From Streptomyces griseus subsp. griseus (lineage in GTDB: Bacteria; Actinomycetota; Actinomycetes; Streptomycetales; Streptomycetaceae), in the NCBI RefSeq assembly GCF_000720255.1, contig NZ_JOJE01000048.1, positions 62,001 to 126,000 of the forward strand: a stretch of 64,000 bases of DNA, written 5' to 3'. Below, piece after piece: positions 26,399-34,040 of this stretch. Under the pieces are notes generated by a model. The model did no database searches and was not told the DNA's origin. It saw only the letters and a list, made by a program, of their open reading frames with translations. Positions within the stretch are counted from its first letter, which is position 1, and each line of letters begins with the position of its first letter. The translations under genes and the position numbers were made by a program.

Positions 26399-26465
26399 TC
26401 ACCATTCGAAAGATTGAAGACGCAGGCGGCATCCTGCGTATGGATCAGCGGAGTCGTACGACGTC

Positions 26466-27485
26466 CTAGCTCCGGCTCCGGCCGAAGTAGCGGGCGCGCA
26501 CCCGGTCGAGCAGGATGGCGACGCCGAGGACCGCTCCCTGCACGACCTGCTGGTCGTACGGGCTGACCTTGAGTGCGAGCAGGCCGTTGGTGATGAACTC
26601 CAGCAGGATCGCGCCCGCCGCGATGCCCGCGATACGCCCCTCACCGCCCGAGAGTGACATCCCGCCGACCACCGCGGCGGCGATCGCGGTGAGTTCCCAG
26701 CCCGCGCCGACGGAGGGGTCGGCCACGTTCATACGGCCGATCACCAGGATGCCGACCAGGCCGGCGAGGGCGGAGCTGGCGACGTAGGTGGAGGTGATCC
26801 GGCCGGCGGTCGGGATTCCGGCGAGCCGGGCGGCCTCCTTGTTGCCGCCGACCGCGTAGATCTGGCGGCCCACGTACGTGCGCTCAAGCACGAACCAGGC
26901 GATGACGGCGGCGCCGACGAAGAACAGCGCGGGGACCGGCACTTCGCCGAGGTAGTACTGGCTCAGGTTGCTGAACAGCGGGTCGAGGTTGTTGATGGGC
27001 GAGCCGCTGGTGATCGCGAGCGCGGTGCCCTGCGCGACGGTGTAGGTCACCAGGGTGATCACGAAGGGCGGAACGTTGAGGCGCGTGACCATGACGCCGT
27101 GCCACAGACCGACGCCCGCGGTGATCACCAGCGTGAGCAGGATCGCGAGGGGGGCGGGCAGGCCCTCGTTGACGTTCATCCAGGCGGCCAGGATGCCGGC
27201 CAGACCGGCCAGCGCGCCCACCGACAGGTCGATGCCACCGGTCAGGATGACCAGCGACTCGCCGATCGCGAGGATGCCGACCTGCGACAGGTCGCGGCCC
27301 ATCACCTGGAGGTTGCCCACCGCCGTGTACGTCTCCGCGTTGGCGGCGATCGCCACGAACACCACCACGCAGGCGATGATCACACCGGCCTCCGGGGAGG
27401 CGGCGAGTCTGCGGGCGAGGGTCGAGACGGCCGAACGGGACCGGGGCGCGACCTCGTTCGGGGCGAGCGTGCTCTGCGCGCTCAT
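26466..27485 (-). CDS. sugar ABC transporter permease (RbsC/AraH type)
   Basis: A 339-residue integral membrane protein of the BPD_transp_2 family with about ten hydrophobic segments. It contains VGILAIGESLVILTGGIDLSVGA, the most typical permease motif, and IYAVGGNKEAARLAGIPT, the cytoplasmic loop that contacts the ATPase. The ATG at 27485 overlaps the ATPase stop by four bases. Together with the ATPase and binding protein it forms a CUT2-type importer. The location just before araBAD points to L-arabinose as substrate (inference). Confidence 0.92.
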   Translation of the reverse strand: MSAQSTLAPNEVAPRSRSAVSTLARRLAASPEAGVIIACVVVFVAIAANAETYTAVGNLQVMGRDLSQVGILAIGESLVILTGGIDLSVGALAGLAGILAAWMNVNEGLPAPLAILLTLVITAGVGLWHGVMVTRLNVPPFVITLVTYTVAQGTALAITSGSPINNLDPLFSNLSQYYLGEVPVPALFFVGAAVIAWFVLERTYVGRQIYAVGGNKEAARLAGIPTAGRITSTYVASSALAGLVGILVIGRMNVADPSVGAGWELTAIAAAVVGGMSLSGGEGRIAGIAAGAILLEFITNGLLALKVSPYDQQVVQGAVLGVAILLDRVRARYFGRSRS

Positions 27486-29047
27486 GCTGTGGCTCCGTTC
27501 GTCACTTGGTGCTTGTCGAGGGGAGCGGTGCCGGCCGCGGCCGTCATGATCCGTTCCTTGGTGGCGTCGGCCCGGTCGATGACCGTGACCACCCGCCCGT
27601 GGTTCATCACCGCGATGCGGTGGCAGATCCACAGCAGCTCCTCCAGTTCGGAGGAGGCGACCACGATCCCCATGCCCTGCTCCGCCGCGCGGTCGATCAG
27701 CTTGTAGATCTCCGCCTTCGCGCCGACGTCCACGCCACGGGTCGGCTCGTCGAGCAGAAGCAGGCGCGGTTCGGCTGCGAACGCCCGGCCGAAGATGGCG
27801 CGTTGCTGGTTGCCGCCGGACAACGAGCCGATCGGCTGCTCCACCGACTGCATCCGCACGTTGACGTTTTCGGTGATCCTTTGCGCCTCGGCGCGTTCCC
27901 GGCCCGGTCCGAGCAGGCCCTGGGTGCTGATCCGCTTCAGCACCGAGACGACGACGTTCGCCCGGATCGACGCGAACAGGACGAGCGACTGCTCCTTGCG
28001 ATCCTCGGGGATCAGCGCGATCCCGGCCGCCACTCCGTCCCCCGCGCCGCGCGGTTGGTAGGACTCGCCGCCCAGTCGCATCCGGCCACCGGTCGAGGGC
28101 TGTGCGCCCGCGATCGTATGGACCAGGCGGCTGCGGCCCGAGCCCATCAGCCCGGCCACACCCAGGATCTCGCCCTCGCGGACCTCCAGGTCGACCGGTC
28201 CGAGACCGTCCGCGGTCAGGCCCTCGGCCTGGAGCAGGACCGGGCTCGTCGCGGGCGGCGCCTTCGGCTCGCCCTGCGCGACCTCGCCGCCGACCATCTC
28301 CCGGATCAGCCGTTCCTCGGTGGCCTCCGCCGGTTCGAGGTCGGCGACCAGTCTGCCGTTGCGCAGCACCAGGACGCGGTCGCTGATGTCCCTCACCTCG
28401 TCGAGCCGGTGCCCGATGAACAGCACCGTGCCGCCGCGTTCGGCGAGTGTGCGGGCCAGGCCCAGCACCATCGCGGCCTCGACCGGGCCCAGTGAGGAGG
28501 TCGGCTCGTCCAGGATCAGCAGCCGGGGTTCGCGGCCCCAGGCCTTGGCGATCTCGATCATCTGCCGGGTAGGCACGGGGAGGGCGCGTACCTCCCCGTT
28601 CACCGGGATCGTCTCGGCGGACAGGCCGATCTCCGCGAGCATCGCCTTCGCCTCGGCCCGCTGTGCCGTGCGGTCCACCAGGAACCGGCGCTTCGACTCA
28701 CGCGGGCGGCGGCCAAGGAGCAGGTTCTCGGCCACCGAGAGCTGCCCGACCAGCGGGAACTCCTGCGAGACCATGGCGATGCCGAGCTGCCCCGCGGCCT
28801 CGGTGGACCCCGCCACCAGGGGCTCGCCGCCGATCAGGATCTCGCCACCGTCCCGGTGGACCGATCCGGCCAGCGTGCCCATCAGCGTCGACTTCCCGGC
28901 GCCGTTCTCGCCGACCACACCGATCACCTGACCTGCGTAGAGGTCGAGTTCGGGCAGGTCGAGGACGCGCACCGGTCCGTAGGACTTGTGCACCCCCCGC
29001 AGCCGCGCGGTGATCGCGCGGCCGGGGGCGTTCTTCGTGGCCGTCAT
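27482..29047 (-). CDS. sugar ABC transporter ATP-binding protein (AraG/RbsA type, two domains)
   Basis: A 521-residue protein with two fused ATPase domains. The first has Walker A GENGAGKST and the Walker B region LLILDEPTSSLG. The second has a degenerate Walker A (GLMGSGRSRLV), as is usual in this family, the signature SLSGGNQQRAIFGRA and Walker B LLLLDEPTRGVDVG. It energises the sugar importer from the cytoplasmic side. The gene starts 2 bp after the binding protein stop and overlaps the permease start. Confidence 0.93.
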   Translation of the reverse strand: MTATKNAPGRAITARLRGVHKSYGPVRVLDLPELDLYAGQVIGVVGENGAGKSTLMGTLAGSVHRDGGEILIGGEPLVAGSTEAAGQLGIAMVSQEFPLVGQLSVAENLLLGRRPRESKRRFLVDRTAQRAEAKAMLAEIGLSAETIPVNGEVRALPVPTRQMIEIAKAWGREPRLLILDEPTSSLGPVEAAMVLGLARTLAERGGTVLFIGHRLDEVRDISDRVLVLRNGRLVADLEPAEATEERLIREMVGGEVAQGEPKAPPATSPVLLQAEGLTADGLGPVDLEVREGEILGVAGLMGSGRSRLVHTIAGAQPSTGGRMRLGGESYQPRGAGDGVAAGIALIPEDRKEQSLVLFASIRANVVVSVLKRISTQGLLGPGRERAEAQRITENVNVRMQSVEQPIGSLSGGNQQRAIFGRAFAAEPRLLLLDEPTRGVDVGAKAEIYKLIDRAAEQGMGIVVASSELEELLWICHRIAVMNHGRVVTVIDRADATKERIMTAAAGTAPLDKHQVTNGATA

Positions 29048-29049
29048 GC

Positions 29050-30207
29050 TCAGCCGATCCCGAGCTGGGACTCGAGGGACTGGTACGCGCCCAGGTCGGA
29101 CTTGGTGACCAGGCCCACGCCGGAGCTCAGGGTCGAGCCGTCCTTCTCCAGGTAGGGCTTGACGAGCGCCATCGTCTTGGCCTTGCCCAGCACCTTCTCC
29201 GCGGCCAGGATGTACGCCCCGGTGTAGCCCTGCTGGTACGGCATCTGCACGACGGTGCCGGAGATCACCCCGGACTTGATGAACTTCAGCGTCTGGGCGT
29301 CGGAGTCGTCGGAGACGATGTGCACCGAAGCCGTCTTGCCCGCCGAGGTCACCGCCTGCGCGAGCGCGGGGCCGTCGTAGGAGTAGACGCCGTAGAGGCC
29401 GTTGACGTCGGGGTTGTTGGCCAGGATGGTCTCGGCGTCGGAGGTCGCGGTGCTGGCCTGGAGGTTGTCGTTGACCTTCTGGGCGACGGTGATCTGGGTG
29501 CCCTTGAGCGCGTCCTCGAAGCCCTGGATACGTTGCGTCGCGTTCGACGCGGTGAGCGAGCCGACCAGGATCGCCACCTTGCCCTTGCCGCCCAGCACCT
29601 GCTTCATCGCGGTGCCCGCCTGGAAGCCGGCGGTGTAGTTCGGGGTGCCCAGGTAGAGCGAGGCGGCGTCGGTGCCCGGCAGCGGTGAGTCGATCGCGAG
29701 GACGCCGATGCCCTTCTGGACGTCGGTGTGGATGGTCCCCGCGGCCGATGTCGGATCGATCGCCGAGATCGAGTAACCGGTGACGCCCTGCGAGCGCAGG
29801 GTCTCCAGCTCCGAGTTCTGCTCCGTCAACTTGCCGTTGGGCGGGGCGAAGTACGTGCACTTGTTCTTCGCGATGCCGAGGTCGGAGCAGCCCTTGAGGA
29901 AGCCGACCTGGCCGGCCTTCCAGTAGTCGGCGGCCACGTTCACGACCATCGCGATGTCGACCTTGGACAGGTCCTTGCCGGCCAGTGCGGACTTCAGCGC
30001 CGCGTCGAGCTTGGCGAGGTTCGTCTGGTTGAAGGTGACCGAACCCGCCAGCGTGACCGGGGCGGCCTTGGCACCCGAGTCGCCGGCGCCGCCCGAGCTG
30101 GACGCGTTGGACCCGTCGGCGTTCTTGGAACAGCCGGCTGCCGCGAGCGAGAGGAGCACCGCGATCGCGGCGGCCACGGTGCGGGAGGACCTTCTGGTAC
30201 GGAACAT
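29050..30207 (-). CDS. sugar ABC transporter substrate-binding lipoprotein
   Basis: A 385-residue lipoprotein of the periplasmic-binding-protein 4 (ribose-binding) type. It has a signal peptide with a lipobox LAAAGC near residue 25, a Ser/Gly linker, and the binding fold (VDIAMVVNVAADYWKAGQVGFLKG, GYSISAIDP, GKGKVAILVGSL, VHIVSDDSDAQTL, GTVVQMPYQQGYTGA). It catches the sugar outside the cell and delivers it to the permease. First gene of the transporter operon, reading on into the ATPase and permease. L-arabinose is the likely ligand from context. Confidence 0.92.
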   Translation of the reverse strand: MFRTRRSSRTVAAAIAVLLSLAAAGCSKNADGSNASSSGGAGDSGAKAAPVTLAGSVTFNQTNLAKLDAALKSALAGKDLSKVDIAMVVNVAADYWKAGQVGFLKGCSDLGIAKNKCTYFAPPNGKLTEQNSELETLRSQGVTGYSISAIDPTSAAGTIHTDVQKGIGVLAIDSPLPGTDAASLYLGTPNYTAGFQAGTAMKQVLGGKGKVAILVGSLTASNATQRIQGFEDALKGTQITVAQKVNDNLQASTATSDAETILANNPDVNGLYGVYSYDGPALAQAVTSAGKTASVHIVSDDSDAQTLKFIKSGVISGTVVQMPYQQGYTGAYILAAEKVLGKAKTMALVKPYLEKDGSTLSSGVGLVTKSDLGAYQSLESQLGIG

Positions 30208-30563
30208 TGTTGATCAGCGCCCTTCTAGGCGTGTCGGTGGGCGTGTCGGGTCGGTCGGGAGGAGTCGACGGCCCGACCGGAGGAGGGGTGCGTCGGGGAC
30301 GGGCATGCCGGTACCGGGGGAGGCGGGCAGAAGGCGTGGTCGTCCACTCGGGAGCGGTGCGTGGCGGAGGGCGCCGCTGTCGCAGGGGGCGGCCGACCGT
30401 GGTGGGCGCGGCGACAACGGGCGGGCGCCGGCGAGGGGGCCTGACGGTGGTGCGGGACGTGGGAGCCGACCGCTCGGGGCGGCGGGCCGCGGTGGAGCTG
30501 TCCCGCCCGGTTGACGTCACGGCCGATCGACGTGAGGGGGGATCGCAGCCGGATCCTGCGCGG
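30208..30563. promoter_or_regulatory. promoter region of the sugar ABC operon
   Basis: A 356-bp gap without a convincing gene; the plus strand is unusually rich in GGG runs. At its far end, the overlapping end of the arabinose regulator contains TGTTAGCGTGAC (minus strand, 30563-30574), which shares TGTTAGCG with the operators at 31706 and 32149. Confidence 0.4.
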
Positions 30564-31631
30564 TCACGCTAACAGCGTTGCTGTCATCTCGGACTTCCTG
30601 AGGTGCCGGGGGCGGGTCGCCGAGGTCCGCACCACAAGACTGGGCGGTATGACGATGTGGGGTGCCTCGCCGGACGCCGGGATGCCCGCGTCCGGATCAC
30701 CGACGATCTCGATCAGCGCACGCAGAGCACGCCGGCCGAGTTCGTCGAAGTCCTGGCGGACACTGGTCAGTGACGGGCCGAAGTACTCGGTTTCCGGCAT
30801 GTCGTCGAAGCCGACGACGCTGATGTCCTCGGGCACCCGGCGCCCTGCTCGTTGCAGCGCTCGCAGCAGGCCGAGGGCCATCTGGTCGTTGGCGCAGAAC
30901 ACCGCGGTGACGTCGGGGTCGGCGGCGATCCGTTGGCCGAGCTCGTGCCCGGTACGGGCCGTCCAGTCGGTGCCGACCAAGGGTTCGACCACGGGAGCGC
31001 CCCGCTTCTCCAGGGCACTGCGCCAACCGGCCTCGCGTTCCTGCGCGTCGAGCCAGGATCGCGGCCCGACCAGGTGGTGCACCGTGCGATGGCCGAGGTC
31101 GAGCAGGTAGGAGGTGGCGAGTTCGGCACCCGCCTCGTTGTCCACGGCGACCGAGGCCAGCGCGGTGTGGGTGCCGCAGCCGACCGCGATCAGGGGTACG
31201 TCCGGCGGTACGTTCGCCAGTGCGCCGACCGCGGCGGTCTGCGGCGCGATGACGATGATTCCCTCCACACCCTGGTCCCGGAGCCGGTCGACGGCGTCCA
31301 GCACCGAACGCCGGTCGAGCGTGCCGACCGCGGCCACGGTGACGAAGTATTCGTGCTGTCTGGCCGCCTGCTCGATGCCGTAGAGCATGCAAGCCGGGCC
31401 GTACAGCGTGGTGTTGAAGCTGATCACACCGAGGGTGCGGGTGCGGCGGGTCGCCAGGGTGCGGGCGGCGGCGTTGGGGCGGTAACCGAGTTCACGTACG
31501 GCGGTGAGCACCCGGTCCCGGGTGGCGGGCCGCACGTTCGGGTGGTCGTTGAGGACCCGCGAGACGGTCTGGTGCGAGACTCCCGCGAGCCGGGCCACGT
31601 CCGCCATCACCGGTGCACGATCCCCCTCCAT
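30564..31631 (-). CDS. LacI-family regulator of arabinose genes (AraR-like)
   Basis: A 355-residue repressor: PVMADVARLAGVSHQTVSRVLNDHPNVRPATRDRV is the LacI helix-turn-helix and hinge helix region, followed by a ligand-binding domain with TLGVISFNTTLYGP and VVGFDDMPETEYFGPSLTSVRQDF. The ATG at 31631 follows GGAGGTGG; the frame continues to 31721 without support. It sits between the sugar ABC operon and the divergent GH54 arabinofuranosidase gene. Operators TTGTTAACGCACACATTC and TTGTTAGCGCTCACATTC precede it and GH54, so it should respond to arabinose and control both import and release (inference). Confidence 0.88.
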   Translation of the reverse strand: MEGDRAPVMADVARLAGVSHQTVSRVLNDHPNVRPATRDRVLTAVRELGYRPNAAARTLATRRTRTLGVISFNTTLYGPACMLYGIEQAARQHEYFVTVAAVGTLDRRSVLDAVDRLRDQGVEGIIVIAPQTAAVGALANVPPDVPLIAVGCGTHTALASVAVDNEAGAELATSYLLDLGHRTVHHLVGPRSWLDAQEREAGWRSALEKRGAPVVEPLVGTDWTARTGHELGQRIAADPDVTAVFCANDQMALGLLRALQRAGRRVPEDISVVGFDDMPETEYFGPSLTSVRQDFDELGRRALRALIEIVGDPDAGIPASGEAPHIVIPPSLVVRTSATRPRHLRKSEMTATLLA

Positions 31632-31705
31632 GCTCCACCTCCCCACGCGCCATGAACGTCTCCGATCGGGTGCTGCTCCGGTGGGAGTCAGCACTCCGTG
31701 ACGAA

Positions 31706-31723
31706 TTGTTAACGCACACATTC
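31706..31723. promoter_or_regulatory. AraR-like operator 1, TTGTTAACGCACACATTC
   Basis: About 75-92 bp upstream of the LacI-family gene start. Differs from operator 2 at two of 18 positions; the core TGTTA-CG-YTCACA is LacI-type. Confidence 0.75.
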
Positions 31724-32148
31724 AGTAGGGGTCAAGGCGGGTCAGACCCCTCGCTTTAGTAAATTCCCGACCTTCTTGCGCTTACAAAAAACCCTTCTGA
31801 CCTGGCCGTATTCCTCATAGGAAAGGCTAGTTCCAGCACCGCCACACACTCGAGTAAACAGACTGCACAGCTTTTGTTTCCGCACTCTTGACGGTCCCAC
31901 GGTGTTGACCCGGTGTTCATCGCGCCGTAAAAAGACGGGGTCGCGAGACCGGTCGATCAGCAGCCGGCCACGCGAGAACGGCACACACACAAGTCCCCGC
32001 ACAGTCCGCAGCCTGGACCGAACCGCCGCTCTGAAGTGCTGTGACACGCTCGGCGACGCTGCTCGACCCGAGCAGCACACAGTCCAGCCGGACCTCCATC
32101 ACCCCCTCCCGTGCAGCTCGAACGAGTGATGGCACTCGAGGGCCCGGA

Positions 32149-32166
32149 TTGTTAGCGCTCACATTC
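32149..32166. promoter_or_regulatory. AraR-like operator 2, TTGTTAGCGCTCACATTC
   Basis: About 60-77 bp upstream of the GH54 start. The GTTAGCGCTCAC core is centred on AGCGCT, the usual LacI-family dyad. Confidence 0.8.
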
Positions 32167-32225
32167 ACTCTCCCGGCGCCTGCGGCGCCGTCCGAGAGAA
32201 GAACGCACGACGGAAGAGGTTCACA

Positions 32226-33722
32226 GTGATAGCAAGACACCTGCGAGGGCTCCGGCTGAGGGTGGTGGGCGCGGTACTCGCACTTGTCGCCGGCATCCTG
32301 GTCGGGGCGATCGGCACCGCGGGTACGGCCGAGGCCGCCTCGTCGCTGCCCTGCGACATCTACGCCTCCGCCGGAACCCCCTGTGCGGCGGCGCACAGCA
32401 CCACACGGGCGCTCTACGGCTCGTACAACGGCCCTCTCTACCAGGTCAAGCGCGCCTCGGACTCCGCCACCACCAACATCGGCGTACTCAGCGCCGGCGG
32501 CTACGCCAACGCCGCGGCGCAAGACTCCTTCTGCTCCGGCACGACCTGCGTCATCACCAAGATCTACGACCAGAGCCCGAACCACAACGACCTGACCATC
32601 GAGGGACCGGGCGGCAATGGCGGACAGGACGTCGGCGCGATCGCCAACGCCCTTCCGGTCACGGTCGGCGGCCATGCGGCCTACGGCGTCTTCGTCTCGG
32701 CCGGCGTCGGCTACCGCGACAACAGCACCACCGGCATCGCCACCGGCAGTTCCCCCGAGGGCGCCTACATGGTGACCAGCGGCCACCACGTGAACAACCG
32801 GTGCTGCTTCGACTACGGCAACGCCGAGACGTCCACCAACGACACCGGCAACGGCCACATGGACGCGATCAACTTCGGCACGGAGTGCTGGTTCTCCCCC
32901 TGCTCGGGTTCGGGTCCGTGGGTCCAGGCCGACCTCGAGAACGGTCTGTTCGCCGGCGGCAACGGCTCGAACACCAACAACAAGGGCAACTCCAGCGAGT
33001 ACGTCACCGCCATGGAGAAGAACAACGGCACCACCACCTACGCGATCAAGGGCGGCAACGCGCAATCGGGCTCATTGACCACTTGGTACAACGGGGCCCT
33101 ACCCAACCTGGGCGGATACACCCCGATGCACATGGAGGGTGCCATCGTCCTCGGCACCGGCGGTGACGACAGCAACGGGTCCGACGGCTCCTTCTTCGAG
33201 GGCGTCATGACCTCGGGCTACCCGACCGACGCCGCCGACAACGCCGTACAGGCCAACATCACCTCCGTCGGCTACACCACCCCGGCCGCGACCTTCCCCG
33301 TCGCCGGCACCGCCTACCGCCTGACCAACACCAACTCCGGCAAGGTCTTGGACGCGGTCAACTGTGGTACCGCCAACGGGACTTCGATCGACATTTGGGC
33401 CTCCCTCGGCAACACCTGCCAACAGTGGAAGTTCGCCAGTGCGGGCAACGGCCACTACACCATCACCAACGTCAACAGCGGCACGGTCCTGGACGACAAG
33501 AACTGCGGACAGAGCAACGGCACGGCCGTCCAGCTGTGGGCCTCGCTCGGCAACACGTGCCAGCAGTGGGACGTCACCCCGGTCGGCAGTCACTACACCA
33601 TCACCAACGTCAACACCGGTATGACGCTGGACGTGGCGAACTGCGGGACGGCCAACGGCACCGTGGTCCGCCAGTGGCAGCAGCTCGACAACGCCTGCCA
33701 GCAGTGGAACATCGCCCCCTGA
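32226..33722 (+). CDS. secreted GH54-type alpha-L-arabinofuranosidase with ricin-type C-terminal domain
   Basis: Splits arabinose side chains from arabinoxylan and arabinan outside the cell. The 498-residue protein has a Sec signal (VVGAVLALVAGILVG, cleavage near AEAA). The mature start SLPCDIYASAGTPCAAAHSTTRALYGSYNGPLYQV is the typical ArabFuran catalytic domain start. The active-site region CCFDYGNAETSTNDTG carries the nucleophile Glu. The GH54 arabinose-binding module of fungal enzymes is replaced by a ricin-B/CBM13 module with three QQW repeats near 395, 440 and 485. GTG start after GGAAGAGG. It is preceded by an AraR-like operator and followed by a terminator. Confidence 0.88.
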   Translation: MIARHLRGLRLRVVGAVLALVAGILVGAIGTAGTAEAASSLPCDIYASAGTPCAAAHSTTRALYGSYNGPLYQVKRASDSATTNIGVLSAGGYANAAAQDSFCSGTTCVITKIYDQSPNHNDLTIEGPGGNGGQDVGAIANALPVTVGGHAAYGVFVSAGVGYRDNSTTGIATGSSPEGAYMVTSGHHVNNRCCFDYGNAETSTNDTGNGHMDAINFGTECWFSPCSGSGPWVQADLENGLFAGGNGSNTNNKGNSSEYVTAMEKNNGTTTYAIKGGNAQSGSLTTWYNGALPNLGGYTPMHMEGAIVLGTGGDDSNGSDGSFFEGVMTSGYPTDAADNAVQANITSVGYTTPAATFPVAGTAYRLTNTNSGKVLDAVNCGTANGTSIDIWASLGNTCQQWKFASAGNGHYTITNVNSGTVLDDKNCGQSNGTAVQLWASLGNTCQQWDVTPVGSHYTITNVNTGMTLDVANCGTANGTVVRQWQQLDNACQQWNIAP

Positions 33723-33740
33723 CGGAACGACCGGGACAAC

Positions 33741-33774
33741 GCGGGCCCGTCGGCCCTCCCACCGACGAGCCCGC
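33741..33774 (+). terminator. hairpin terminator after GH54
   Basis: Thirteen-bp arms 33741-33753 and 33762-33774 with one mismatch, 19 bp after the GH54 stop. The gap up to 34040 has no gene. Confidence 0.7.
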
Positions 33775-34040
33775 GCTCGCCCCCCAGCAGGTCTCCGGCC
33801 TGCGACCGCGGTCGCCCCAGGACGAACGCGGGCCCGCCAACTGTGCGCGCTCCCGGTGCCGTTCGCCCCGTGGCAGCGCCGACGTCGGCCTCACGGCCCC
33901 GGCTGCGGTCACGCAGGGGACGACGGCTGGACGTTCATGACCAGCCGCCGGTTCGCCGTCTTCCGCGCACCCGGCAGCAGGGGCGCCGTCCCGACCAGGC
34001 CCGGTGGCCCCATCATCCGTCCGAACAAAGGAACTCGCGC

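Larger units (their letters stand above)
31632..32225. promoter_or_regulatory. divergent promoter region of the AraR-like gene and GH54
   Basis: A 594-bp gap with lower GC than the genes around it. It holds two matching LacI-type operators (annotated separately), one near each end. No open frame here has the look of a gene. Confidence 0.6.
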
